Position numbers and translations under genes: made by a program. From Bacillota bacterium (lineage in GTDB: Bacteria > Bacillota > Clostridia > Lachnospirales > Lachnospiraceae), in the NCBI GenBank assembly GCA_023392535.1, contig JAEVYY010000008.1, forward strand, positions 222,566 through 286,565: a DNA stretch of 64,000 nucleotides, written 5' to 3'. The notes under the pieces are model-generated. The model saw only the letters and a list, made by a program, of their open reading frames with translations. It did no database searches and was not told the DNA's origin. This document shows positions 31,016-37,487 of the stretch, one piece after another (within the stretch, counting starts at the first letter, position 1; the number at the start of each line of letters is the position of its first letter).

Positions 31016-31240
31016 TCATATTTGCATTTTATTCCATTCTTTTTCTGCATCTTTAATCATTGATTTTGATATTCTGATAGGATTTGATTTCCATGTTTTC
31101 ATTTTTACATTTGGCAACGGATATTCTTTTTTGCATAACATGCATCTTGCCATTGCCGAATATGGAAATTCAGGATTACAAACAGAATATAATTTAACCT
31201 CTCCACCACAACTGCACTTCTTTAATTTTGATTCACTCAT
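31016..31240 (-). CDS. Lar-like zinc-binding protein
   Basis: 74 residues. LKKCSCGGEVKLYSVCNPEFPYSAMARCMLCKKEYPLP has the Cys spacing and the shape of restriction-alleviation Lar-type zinc proteins (CPFCGG...C..C). True Lar starts CPFCGG; here it reads CSCGG, so similarity is partial. Possible protection against host restriction. Confidence 0.55.
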   Translation of the reverse strand: MSESKLKKCSCGGEVKLYSVCNPEFPYSAMARCMLCKKEYPLPNVKMKTWKSNPIRISKSMIKDAEKEWNKMQI

Positions 31241-31243
31241 TCA

Positions 31244-31633
31244 TCACCCTTCCGCATCCACAATCTGCACCAACACTTTTTGCCGTCCGAACTGCAAGCA
31301 TTCGTCTTTACTCTGCATGTAAATATCAACGCATTTTCCAGTTTTGATTAGCTTGTGACCGCCAGTGTCCTTTATTTCGTAAATACCTATTTGACCCGTT
31401 ACAATTCCATTTTCCTGTGAATATACGATTGCTGTCTTTCCTATTAAATCCTTGCGCATGGCACATATTCCAACTCTTACATACTCACCGCTTGCTGTTA
31501 TGCCCTGATCGCAATAGGCGGTTGCATCCATTGGTATGAGTCCGTTATCTTTCGCGCTAATTTCAATACGAAAGATGCATAGTGCTAAAAGGATTAAGAT
31601 ACATGCAATCATAATTCGGATGATATCTTTCAT
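31244..31633 (-). CDS. 3D-domain exported protein
   Basis: 129 residues. An N-terminal membrane segment or signal (IRIMIACILILLALCIFRIEI), then MDATAYCDQGITASGEYVRVGICA and GQIGIYEIKDTGGHKLIKTGKCVDIYMQSKDECLQFG, form a 3D domain (PF06725), a double-psi barrel with Asp residues as in MltA-type lytic transglycosylases. It could cut or bind peptidoglycan. Placement in the early region, not in the lysis cassette, is unusual. GAGGTG precedes the start. Confidence 0.8.
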   Translation of the reverse strand: MKDIIRIMIACILILLALCIFRIEISAKDNGLIPMDATAYCDQGITASGEYVRVGICAMRKDLIGKTAIVYSQENGIVTGQIGIYEIKDTGGHKLIKTGKCVDIYMQSKDECLQFGRQKVLVQIVDAEG

Positions 31634-31641
31634 GGCTCACC

Positions 31642-31740
31642 TCACTTTTTCTTTGGAGTGAATATCGCTACTAGAAGTACAAACAATATCCAAAATGCAT
31701 GTGCAAAAAGCACTCCGCACCAAAAAGGATCAATGTACAT
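31642..31740 (-). CDS. Tiny membrane peptide, 32 residues
   Basis: MYIDPFWCGVLFAHAFWILF then VLLVAIFTPKKK: one membrane helix with a basic end. GAGG lies upstream of ATG 31740, and the gene lies directly before the 3D-domain gene, so the two may act on the envelope together. Confidence is moderate because of size. Confidence 0.5.
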   Translation of the reverse strand: MYIDPFWCGVLFAHAFWILFVLLVAIFTPKKK

Positions 31741-31744
31741 ATGA

Positions 31745-32275
31745 CTACCTCGCTTTCTCTTTTACAATTTTTATTTCCTTGCCTAATTCCTTGCATATTT
31801 CTTCAAGTGTCATTTCCTGTGGTTCTTCTTTGTATAGCAAGTCGCGATCTTCAAGAGTAAAATCGCTATCAAACTCTTTAATGTCATAAACTTCTACAAT
31901 GTCATATTCTGCGTCACCGTTAATTTCTTTAAAATCATTGGTATAACTTTGCAAGCTGTTCTGTGCCGTAAAATCTCTGTCGCAAAATACAATGCCATCT
32001 CTTCTTGTGTTCATAGCTATGCGTATAATACCGCATCTAAGTTTCACCATCATGCAAGGATTGATGTCTTGTTTTGCAAATTGTGCTTTTTCTAACATGT
32101 GCTCATACCATCCCCAATTTCCATCGTCAACATCAAGTCTGCAATATTCTTGTGTTGGTATCTTTTTAACTACTGCTAATTTTCCTGCGTATCTTATCAT
32201 TGGGTGTGATACAAACCTCATATCGCAATTTAAATCTTCATTGATTCGAACTTTATCTCCTAATTTAAATTTCAT
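31745..32275 (-). CDS. Phage protein with SH3-like N-terminus
   Basis: 176 residues. MKFKLGDKVRINEDLNCDMRFVSHPMIRYAGKLAVVKKI is a small beta barrel; later NTRRDGIVFCDRDFTAQNSLQSY, then an acidic tail. AGAGGAAAT before the ATG. Its leader folds into the structured RNA at 32291-32371, so its translation may be controlled by that RNA. Confidence 0.6.
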   Translation of the reverse strand: MKFKLGDKVRINEDLNCDMRFVSHPMIRYAGKLAVVKKIPTQEYCRLDVDDGNWGWYEHMLEKAQFAKQDINPCMMVKLRCGIIRIAMNTRRDGIVFCDRDFTAQNSLQSYTNDFKEINGDAEYDIVEVYDIKEFDSDFTLEDRDLLYKEEPQEMTLEEICKELGKEIKIVKEKAR

Positions 32276-32290
32276 ATTTCCTCTCTTTCC

Positions 32291-32371
32291 CTGTGCCCTG
32301 CGCGTGATGCACGATGGGGGAAGTATCGCACACCACTAAATTATGTGGTTAACACCACGCGAAAGGCACAG
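32291..32371 (-). ncRNA. Three-way-junction RNA in early operon leader
   Basis: In minus-strand RNA, CUGUGCC (32371-32365) pairs with GGCACAG (32297-32291) and continues after a small internal loop with CGCGUGGUG (32361-32353) against CAUCACGCG (32309-32301). Inside are hairpin ACCAC/GUGGU (32349-32332) and hairpin GUGCGAU/AUCGUGC (about 32331-32309) closed by a C-rich loop ACUUCCCCC. Several pairs are G-U on this strand and would be A-C mismatches on the other, so the fold fits the minus transcript. It ends 15 bases before ATG 32275. Not matched to a known riboswitch. Confidence 0.55.
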
Positions 32372-32383
32372 AATGATAATATT

Positions 32384-32572
32384 TTACTTGTCTGCTACTC
32401 TCCACTTTTCAAATCCAGTAGTATCAAAAAAGATGGGACTATTTTCACAAAGTGGATTTATTTTTCTTGCAAATGACTGTCCGCGACTGTTATATGCGCG
32501 TTTTAAATATTCACTCGGGAATCCCATTTTTTCCAATTCGGATTTCCTCATGATTGGTTTTGGGTATTCCAT
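32384..32572 (-). CDS. Excisionase-like MerR-type HTH protein
   Basis: 62 residues. YPKPIMRKSELEKMGFPSEYLKRAYNSRGQSFARKINPLCENSPIFFDTTGFEKW has the helix-turn-helix plus wing found in small phage Xis or MerR-like DNA-binding proteins. Location right after the Rha gene and at the start of the early operon fits an excision or early regulatory factor. Confidence 0.65.
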   Translation of the reverse strand: MEYPKPIMRKSELEKMGFPSEYLKRAYNSRGQSFARKINPLCENSPIFFDTTGFEKWRVADK

Positions 32573-32582
32573 GATTTTTCTC

Positions 32583-33281
32583 CTATGCGATCATACTAAT
32601 TTGAGCATTTGTATCTTTTATTTCTTCTTGCAATACAAACGGTGCGCTGTAATCGGAAACCATAGATACCGCTAGTTCACATTGATTGCGTTTTAATGCT
32701 TTGTATGTACTGATTCCGAATTGTCTTTTTAGTTCTCGGTGCATATCCGTATACAGTTTTTGACGGATTGATTTGTCACGGTATGCGTTGCTATTCTTAC
32801 CGCCGAGTAATTCAATTCCTTTCTGCCGTACTGCTGTGGTGATTTTGTCGCAATCAACTGCGAGTAACGGCATTTCTTCCTTAAAATTCTGCAAATCGTT
32901 ATTGACTGTTTCAACATCTGCTTTCACTTCTTTCAATGCCTTAAATTGCAATTCCATGATTTCCATTGCTGTTCTAGGTTTCTTGAGTGAATCTTCCATG
33001 TCATGAAACTTGTTAATGTATTTCGCTGTGAACTCTGTACCTTTTGTTCCTGTCAGTTTGTGTGCGATAAATTCGCATCCTTTTTTCGATACCATGTAAC
33101 AAGGTCTTGATTGACTGTTTGCATCCTTGTATGTATTTCCAGTAAAAAATTCGCCCGAGCCAATATTGGCTTCGGATAACTGCTCAAGATATCTCCTGAT
33201 ATCCTTTAATAATTTCGAATGGTCTTTTCCAACCATTTCCGCTACTTCCATAGAAGTAAGTGTTTGCTCAATCTGTTTCAT
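32583..33281 (-). CDS. Rha family phage regulator with ORF6C domain
   Basis: 232 residues. LTSMEVAEMVGKDHSKLLKDIRRYLEQL and PCYMVSKKGCEFIAHKLTGTKGTEFTAKYINKFHDM form the Rha N-domain (PF09669); the C-terminal part beginning near residue 135 (VDCDKITTAVRQKGIELLGGKNSNAYRDKSIRQKLYTDMHRELKRQFGI) is an ORF6C domain. Rha proteins interfere with phage growth when host factors are missing. The gene is transcribed with the antirepressor and Cro genes. Confidence 0.87.
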   Translation of the reverse strand: MKQIEQTLTSMEVAEMVGKDHSKLLKDIRRYLEQLSEANIGSGEFFTGNTYKDANSQSRPCYMVSKKGCEFIAHKLTGTKGTEFTAKYINKFHDMEDSLKKPRTAMEIMELQFKALKEVKADVETVNNDLQNFKEEMPLLAVDCDKITTAVRQKGIELLGGKNSNAYRDKSIRQKLYTDMHRELKRQFGISTYKALKRNQCELAVSMVSDYSAPFVLQEEIKDTNAQISMIA

Positions 33282-33344
33282 ATATTTTTCCTTTCTTTAT
33301 TAGTTGTTTGATTTGTGATATATTCATGTAAAGGGGTGAATCTA

Positions 33345-33692
33345 ATGGATAAAACAAGTAAATTAATAGTTGAATTTCTTAAAAAGCAACCTGAACAAGC
33401 GTATTATTGGGGAAGTGAACCTGTTCAAGACATACTTCCTGATGAAGAATTTCGCCGTTGCGTTGATTTTATGGTTGATAGTGGTTATATTGATAGAGTC
33501 AAATGGTTTGGTGGTTCTGGTGGATTTCGTCTTAATCACAAATATGTTCACGAGAAAGAATTCAAAATAATATCAATAAAGAATTTTTTCAGGAATAATT
33601 GGATTTCATTACTCGCTATTCTTATCAGCCTTGTGAGTATTTTTGCTTCTCCGTTTTTTAATGCTTTTTTCACAAATCTATACAAACTTTAA
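33345..33692 (+). CDS. Plus-strand small membrane protein in early region
   Basis: 115 residues from ATG 33345 (AAGGGGTG six bases upstream). N-terminal soluble part (LIVEFLKKQPEQAYYWGSEPVQDILPDEEFRRCVDFMVDSG) looks like a helical domain, the end holds a membrane helix (WISLLAILISLVSIFASPFF). It lies alone on the plus strand within a minus-strand operon, and its stop overlaps the stop of the next minus gene by three bases. Possibly a lysogenic or exclusion function. Confidence 0.6.
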   Translation: MDKTSKLIVEFLKKQPEQAYYWGSEPVQDILPDEEFRRCVDFMVDSGYIDRVKWFGGSGGFRLNHKYVHEKEFKIISIKNFFRNNWISLLAILISLVSIFASPFFNAFFTNLYKL

Positions 33693-33817
33693 AATGCATC
33701 TTTTAAAATACTAACTACTAATGCGCATACGGAGATTATGAGTGCAATAAATTGTATTCCATAATCTCTTTCTTGCTCAAAATTTCTTTCGTTGTTTCTT
33801 CTATCAGATTTCTTCAA
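33689..33817 (-). CDS. Small single-pass membrane peptide, 42 residues
   Basis: TTG start at 33817 with AAAGGAG five bases upstream; the product reads KKSDRRNNERNFEQERDYG then IQFIALIISVCALVVSILKDAF. A basic cytoplasmic part and one membrane helix. It converges with the plus-strand membrane protein gene, overlapping by four bases at the stops, so the mRNAs are antisense at their ends. Confidence 0.5.
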   Translation of the reverse strand: MKKSDRRNNERNFEQERDYGIQFIALIISVCALVVSILKDAF

Positions 33818-34013
33818 CGCTACTCCTTTCTTCTTGTTTAATTATTGATCTTATTAATTCTTTTGCTTCGTCTGCGTCGCCTAACATTGCTTCTTTAAAC
33901 ACTTTTGTCTTGCTTGTAGTTGCTAGTTGTATTATTAAAATAGCCCTACGCATTCCCTCACTAACACCTGCTTCAAAACCTTGTTCGTAAATCTTCCTAT
34001 TTTCTTGATTCAT
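33804..34013 (-). CDS. Small helical phage protein, 69 residues
   Basis: MNQENRKIYEQGFEAGVSEGMRRAILIIQLATTSKTKVFKEAMLGDADEAKELI is helical with no membrane segment. It precedes the 42-residue gene by overlap and follows the antirepressor. The GFEAGVSEGMRRA phrase resembles helical phage or transposase-associated stretches. Not identified. Confidence 0.55.
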   Translation of the reverse strand: MNQENRKIYEQGFEAGVSEGMRRAILIIQLATTSKTKVFKEAMLGDADEAKELIRSIIKQEERSSVEEI

Positions 34014-34029
34014 CTTTCAAAACTCCTTC

Positions 34030-34731
34030 CTATACTCCTAAAAACTTATTAACAAAATATACTTGCCCTTTTCCAGTTACCTTAGTAGTTTTTGTGATTC
34101 TTACAGAACCGTCAGGATTTTGCACATTGCTTTCTTTTATTTCAAACAGTCCAGATTCTACATAACGTTGCGTTGGCATATTTTTGGAATTTCCAAATTT
34201 AATTAGATATCCATTTTCCCTAAGCCAATCAAACAATCTCTTTTGTCCTATTTGATAACCGTTCTGACAGATTAACTTTGCTAAATCTCCGACTAATATT
34301 GAAGTGTGACTTGCTGATACTGCATCTGCAAACAGTGCTTTCGGTTTCATTTCCTTAACTTCAATTTGCAAGCTATGTATTCTTTCATCTGCCATTTTTA
34401 AAGCTCTCGCAAATATCTGCTCTGGTGTGTTCCATGCCTTTTCTAGTTCAATAAAGTACTGTCGGCATTGTTTTCCTTTCTCTGTTTTGCTCATCATGCA
34501 GATATGCTTTGCCATGTCTATAGAGATTTCATAATCTTGTATATCTTGCGTTCCACCGTATTGATTGCCCTGTACCTTTAGGTACACCCCTAAATAATCA
34601 ATATCTTCTGTGAATAAATCCGTAAATTGTTCGAACCATGCAGAAAACCTTTTGGATATTTCTAATTTTTCATGCAGTTCTCTTGCTGACACTGTTTGTA
34701 ACTCTTGATTAACTTTTAATAATTCGTTCAA
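34030..34731 (-). CDS. AntA/KilAC-type phage antirepressor
   Basis: 233 residues. Residues ~15-100 (VSARELHEKLEISKRFSAWFEQFTDLFTEDIDYLGVYL... MAKHICMMSKTEKGKQCRQYFIELEKAW) match AntA (PF08346); residues ~125-225 (ILVGDLAKLICQNGYQIGQKRLFDWLRENGYLI ... KTTKVTGKGQVYFVNKFL) match the KilAC/ANT domain (PF03374). It should bind and inactivate the CI-type repressor. First long gene after the Cro-like gene; they abut. Confidence 0.92.
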   Translation of the reverse strand: MNELLKVNQELQTVSARELHEKLEISKRFSAWFEQFTDLFTEDIDYLGVYLKVQGNQYGGTQDIQDYEISIDMAKHICMMSKTEKGKQCRQYFIELEKAWNTPEQIFARALKMADERIHSLQIEVKEMKPKALFADAVSASHTSILVGDLAKLICQNGYQIGQKRLFDWLRENGYLIKFGNSKNMPTQRYVESGLFEIKESNVQNPDGSVRITKTTKVTGKGQVYFVNKFLGV

Positions 34732-34944
34732 TTATTGCTCCTCTCCTTCTTCTAGCAATTTATCTACTTTTAATTTTAGATTGTTAGCAACACGCTTTAG
34801 ATTGTCTGCGGTTGGCGATACAGTATTCCATTTGCTTATTGTTCCTTTTGATAAATCACTCATTCTTTCAAGCTTAGATATGGAAATATCTCTTTTTTTT
34901 GCATATCTTTTCACATTGTCAAAAATTAACAACTTAGAAATCAA
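34732..34944 (-). CDS. Cro-like XRE helix-turn-helix regulator
   Basis: About 70 residues; the open frame begins with TTG at 34944, but AGGAG sits directly before it, so a TTG at 34932 is an alternative start. VKRYAKKRDISISKLERMSDLSKGTISKWNTVSPTADNLKRVANNLKLKVDKLL is a classic XRE HTH, with the SKGTISKW recognition helix nearly identical to that of the CI-like protein (SKGTITNW), so both should read the same operators. Confidence 0.85.
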   Translation of the reverse strand: MISKLLIFDNVKRYAKKRDISISKLERMSDLSKGTISKWNTVSPTADNLKRVANNLKLKVDKLLEEGEEQ

Positions 34945-34988
34945 CTCCTTTCTTTTTATTTAATTGAAGAATATATTCAACATAATAG

Positions 34989-35017
34989 TTGACACACCGT
35001 TGAATATATTCTATAAT
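34989..35017 (+). promoter_or_regulatory. Consensus promoter towards CI
   Basis: TTGACA at 34989-34994, 17 bases, TATAAT at 35012-35017: a perfect sigma-A promoter on the plus strand, with operator half-site GTTGAATATATTC in its spacer. It is about 140 bases before the CI-like gene, leaving a long leader crossing the other operators. Confidence 0.75.
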
Positions 35018-35093
35018 TGTATCTGCCACGATATAAAAATAGAAAACCAACTAAAGACAATGACTTGTTGAATTAATTCAACGGTATAATTAT

Positions 35094-35121
35094 ATTATAC
35101 ATAATTAATTCAACGTGTCAA
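35094..35121 (-). promoter_or_regulatory. Consensus promoter towards Cro/antirepressor
   Basis: On the minus strand TTGACA (35121-35116), 16 bases, TATAAT (35099-35094), with an operator copy in the spacer. It points towards the plus-strand promoter at 34989-35017, so the two are face to face with about 60-70 bp between start points. Confidence 0.7.
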
Positions 35122-35158
35122 TAGTTTTTGTTGATTTTTTTCAACGGAAGGAAATTAT

Positions 35159-35512
35159 ATGACTTTGTATGAAAAAGTTACTGATATGCGAATCAAAAAA
35201 GGATATTCACAGTCTGAATTGGAAAGGATTTCAGGATTAAGCAAAGGAACGATAACTAATTGGAAAAAAAGAGATCCTAATATGAGTAGTATTATAAAGG
35301 TAGCTAATGCATTAGGTTGTGACGTTAAATACTTTTTAGATGATAATGAAGAATCATATTATCTGAACGATGAAACTGCAAGAATAGCACAAAGAATTTA
35401 CGAAGATAAAGATATGAGAACACTTTTTGACATGTCAAGTAAAATGACACCTGATAGATTAAAAGCACATATAGAATTTATGAAGAAGTTACAAGAATCC
35501 GAAAATCAATAG
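35159..35512 (+). CDS. CI-like phage repressor
   Basis: 117 residues. XRE HTH at residues ~5-60 (DMRIKKGYSQSELERISGLSKGTITNWKKRDPNMSSIIKVANALG) and a helical C-terminal part (MSSKMTPDRLKAHIEFMKKLQ), too short for a peptidase domain, so induction should work through the AntA antirepressor rather than RecA-stimulated cleavage. GGAAGGAAATTAT precedes the ATG. The first gene of the lysogenic operon. Confidence 0.88.
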   Translation: MTLYEKVTDMRIKKGYSQSELERISGLSKGTITNWKKRDPNMSSIIKVANALGCDVKYFLDDNEESYYLNDETARIAQRIYEDKDMRTLFDMSSKMTPDRLKAHIEFMKKLQESENQ

Positions 35513-35533
35513 AATTAAAAATGAACTAGAAAA

Positions 35534-35547
35534 GACATATTTATGTC
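35534..35547. repeat. 14-bp palindrome after CI gene
   Basis: GACATATTTATGTC, a perfect palindrome in the 109-base gap between CI and the lipoprotein gene. Possibly a protein-binding site for control of the conversion genes; no gene is seen in this gap. Confidence 0.4.
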
Positions 35548-35621
35548 ATTGTAATTAACTTTTTAATACGTATATCATGAAATTGATATAAATAAATCTT
35601 ATGAGAAAAAGGGGAATTAAA

Positions 35622-36629
35622 ATGAAGAAAAAATTATTTTTGCTTATTTTCGTTGGTTCTATTTTTTTATCGGCTTGCGGAAGCAAAGAAACTGTCGTTG
35701 AAAAAAATACTACTAAAGAAGATATTTCAACGGAAGAAGCTACAACAACGGAAAAAATCGAATCAAAAGAAAATTTATTATCTGTAGAAGTTACCATACC
35801 GAAAGATTATTTTGGAGATCAAGAAATTACTCAATCTGATATAGATAAAACCAAATCAGAAGAAGGTTTTGACAAAGCTACATTAAATGAAGATGGTTCT
35901 GTTACATATAAAATGAGTAAATCAAAACATAAAGAAGTTCTTGATGAAATGAAAAAAAATATAGAAGAATCATGCGACGAAATGATAAATGGTGAAAAAG
36001 CAACGGAATCATTTGAAAAGATTATATTTAATAACGATTTAACAAAATTTTCAGTTTTTGTCGATTCCTCTAAATTTACAGACTTAGACACCGTTAATTC
36101 TTTTATGTTTTATCTTTTTGGTGGCTATTATCAATTATTTAACTGCGTTTCGGATGATAAAATAGATGTTCAAGTGGATTATATAGACTCTAAAACTGAA
36201 AAGGTTTTAAATACTGGAAAATCAAGCGAAGCAAATAAAGACGATGAACCAAAAAGCGTTATAACAGAATCAGATGCATTGAACAATATAAAAAATTGGT
36301 ACGCGGGTATATGGAATCATTTTGTTGATTTTCAAGCATACAGAGAAAGTGGAAAAGATTGCACTGGATCAGAAATTGACATAGATTTTGCATACTCTGA
36401 ATTTGAAAAAGAATACAAATCATTAGAGGAATATGACAATTATATTACAAATTTATCAGACGAATATTCTGATTTAAAAAATGTATGGGAAAAGATGAAA
36501 GAACAAATTGAATCCATATATGCAGATATTAGCACCAATGGAGTGAAAAAAGGTGGGGAACGTATTAAACTAGATTTACTAGATCAGTATTCAAGTTCTT
36601 TTAGAGATTCCATTAACAAAGTAGAATAA
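35622..36629 (+). CDS. Prophage lipoprotein, conversion candidate
   Basis: 335 residues from ATG 35622 (AAAGGGG upstream). A signal peptide with lipobox LSAC (Cys19) and a Thr/Glu/Lys-rich linker lead into a soluble domain (residues ~50-200) and a helical end (ALNNIKNWYAGIWNHFVDFQAYRESG...). It should be anchored outside the membrane. Lipoproteins in this slot, between repressor and integrase, include superinfection-exclusion proteins such as Ltp of phage TP-J34, but I see no sequence likeness to it. Product is a candidate for exclusion or for host-surface change. Confidence 0.75.
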   Translation: MKKKLFLLIFVGSIFLSACGSKETVVEKNTTKEDISTEEATTTEKIESKENLLSVEVTIPKDYFGDQEITQSDIDKTKSEEGFDKATLNEDGSVTYKMSKSKHKEVLDEMKKNIEESCDEMINGEKATESFEKIIFNNDLTKFSVFVDSSKFTDLDTVNSFMFYLFGGYYQLFNCVSDDKIDVQVDYIDSKTEKVLNTGKSSEANKDDEPKSVITESDALNNIKNWYAGIWNHFVDFQAYRESGKDCTGSEIDIDFAYSEFEKEYKSLEEYDNYITNLSDEYSDLKNVWEKMKEQIESIYADISTNGVKKGGERIKLDLLDQYSSSFRDSINKVE

Positions 36630-36658
36630 ATAAAGTATTATAAAAAAGAGGAATTAAA

Positions 36659-36940
36659 ATGGAAAATAATACAAAACAAGCTTATCCACCATATGGACAG
36701 AAGTATCAAAATAACAGTCAATATCAGCAACCTATAAATATAAATTTGAATAAAGGACCAAGTATAAGATGTCCTAGATGTGGTGGAACAAATTTGCAAG
36801 CAATTAGTGACACACATGGAAAAGGTGCTAGTTTTTGGAAATTATGTTTTTGCGGATTATTGGGACTTTGTGGAACTGGAAAAACGGAAACAGATCACTA
36901 CTGGGTATGCCAATCTTGTGGTAATAAATTTAAAATGTAA
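36659..36940 (+). CDS. Zinc-ribbon protein with disordered N-terminus
   Basis: 93 residues. A Gln/Asn/Tyr-rich N-terminus (~35 residues) followed by RCPRCGGTNLQAISDTHGKG...WVCQSCGNKFKM with four Cys in CxxC pairs, plus a hydrophobic stretch WKLCFCGLLGLCGTG between them. This zinc-ribbon type is conserved in chromosomal Clostridia proteins, where it is fused to various domains. Its stop overlaps the next start (TAATG). Confidence 0.65.
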   Translation: MENNTKQAYPPYGQKYQNNSQYQQPININLNKGPSIRCPRCGGTNLQAISDTHGKGASFWKLCFCGLLGLCGTGKTETDHYWVCQSCGNKFKM

Positions 36941-37302
36941 TGGATAAAAAAACTAAAGTTTGGATAAAAACAATGGATTGGTGTTCTAATTATTGGGGAT
37001 GTCACCAAATACCTGATAGAAGTTTCTTTTATAAAGGATATCAATTTCCCGTATGCGCAAGGTGTACTGGAATAATATTTGGATATATTGTATCTATAAT
37101 ATCTTTCGTATACGGTTTTAAATTAAATAATTTATATTGTATATTATTGATAATGCCAATGATTTTAGATGGAACAATTCAATACTTTACAAAATACATA
37201 TCTAACAATTTTAAGAGAATGTTGACTGGTTTTTTATCTGGATTCGGATTTATACATTTAATATTAAACGTTATTTTATTTATAAAAAAAATTATACTAT
37301 GA
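36940..37302 (+). CDS. DUF2085 membrane protein
   Basis: 120 residues. CSNYWGCHQIPDRSFFYKGYQFPVCARCTGIIFGYIVSI is a DUF2085 signature (PF09858): CHQ...DRSF...G...CARC...G. Two or three membrane helices follow. The family has no clear role. Start overlaps the previous stop, so this is co-expressed with the zinc-ribbon protein; both may be lysogenic conversion genes. Confidence 0.72.
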   Translation: MDKKTKVWIKTMDWCSNYWGCHQIPDRSFFYKGYQFPVCARCTGIIFGYIVSIISFVYGFKLNNLYCILLIMPMILDGTIQYFTKYISNNFKRMLTGFLSGFGFIHLILNVILFIKKIIL

Positions 37303-37346
37303 AACAAAAGTAATAATAAATAACATAAAAAACAGAATAAATAAAA

Positions 37347-37375
37347 AACCGCCCCTACTACCAATAGGAACGGTT
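37347..37375 (+). terminator. Hairpin after DUF2085 gene
   Basis: AACCG/CGGTT (37347-37351 and 37371-37375) with inner CCTA/TAGG. No T-run follows, so it may be a weak terminator. Confidence 0.35.
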
Positions 37376-37385
37376 CAAGATATAT

Positions 37386-37428
37386 CCGAAAAGATACACC
37401 CAATCAAGCTATATTGTATCATTTTCGG
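37386..37428. repeat. Long inverted repeat before integrase
   Basis: CCGAAAAGATACA (37386-37398) pairs with TGTATCATTTTCGG (37415-37428), 13 pairs with one bulge. It is 60 bases before the integrase gene; arm-type sites for Int or Xis, or an mRNA hairpin in the integrase leader, are both possible. Confidence 0.45.
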
Positions 37429-37487
37429 TGGCTGTCTGCAATACGTAGGCTGTCTTTTTTATACTTAATTTTAAGGAGAATGATGAA

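Larger units (their letters stand above)
34966..35145. promoter_or_regulatory. Lysis-lysogeny operator array
   Basis: Five related 16-bp sites: 34966-34981, 34999-35014, 35067-35082 (perfect palindrome GTTGAATTAATTCAAC), 35099-35114 and 35130-35145. All carry the half-site TTCAAC or GTTGAA. They lie in the Cro-CI gap and overlap both promoters there. Confidence 0.8.
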
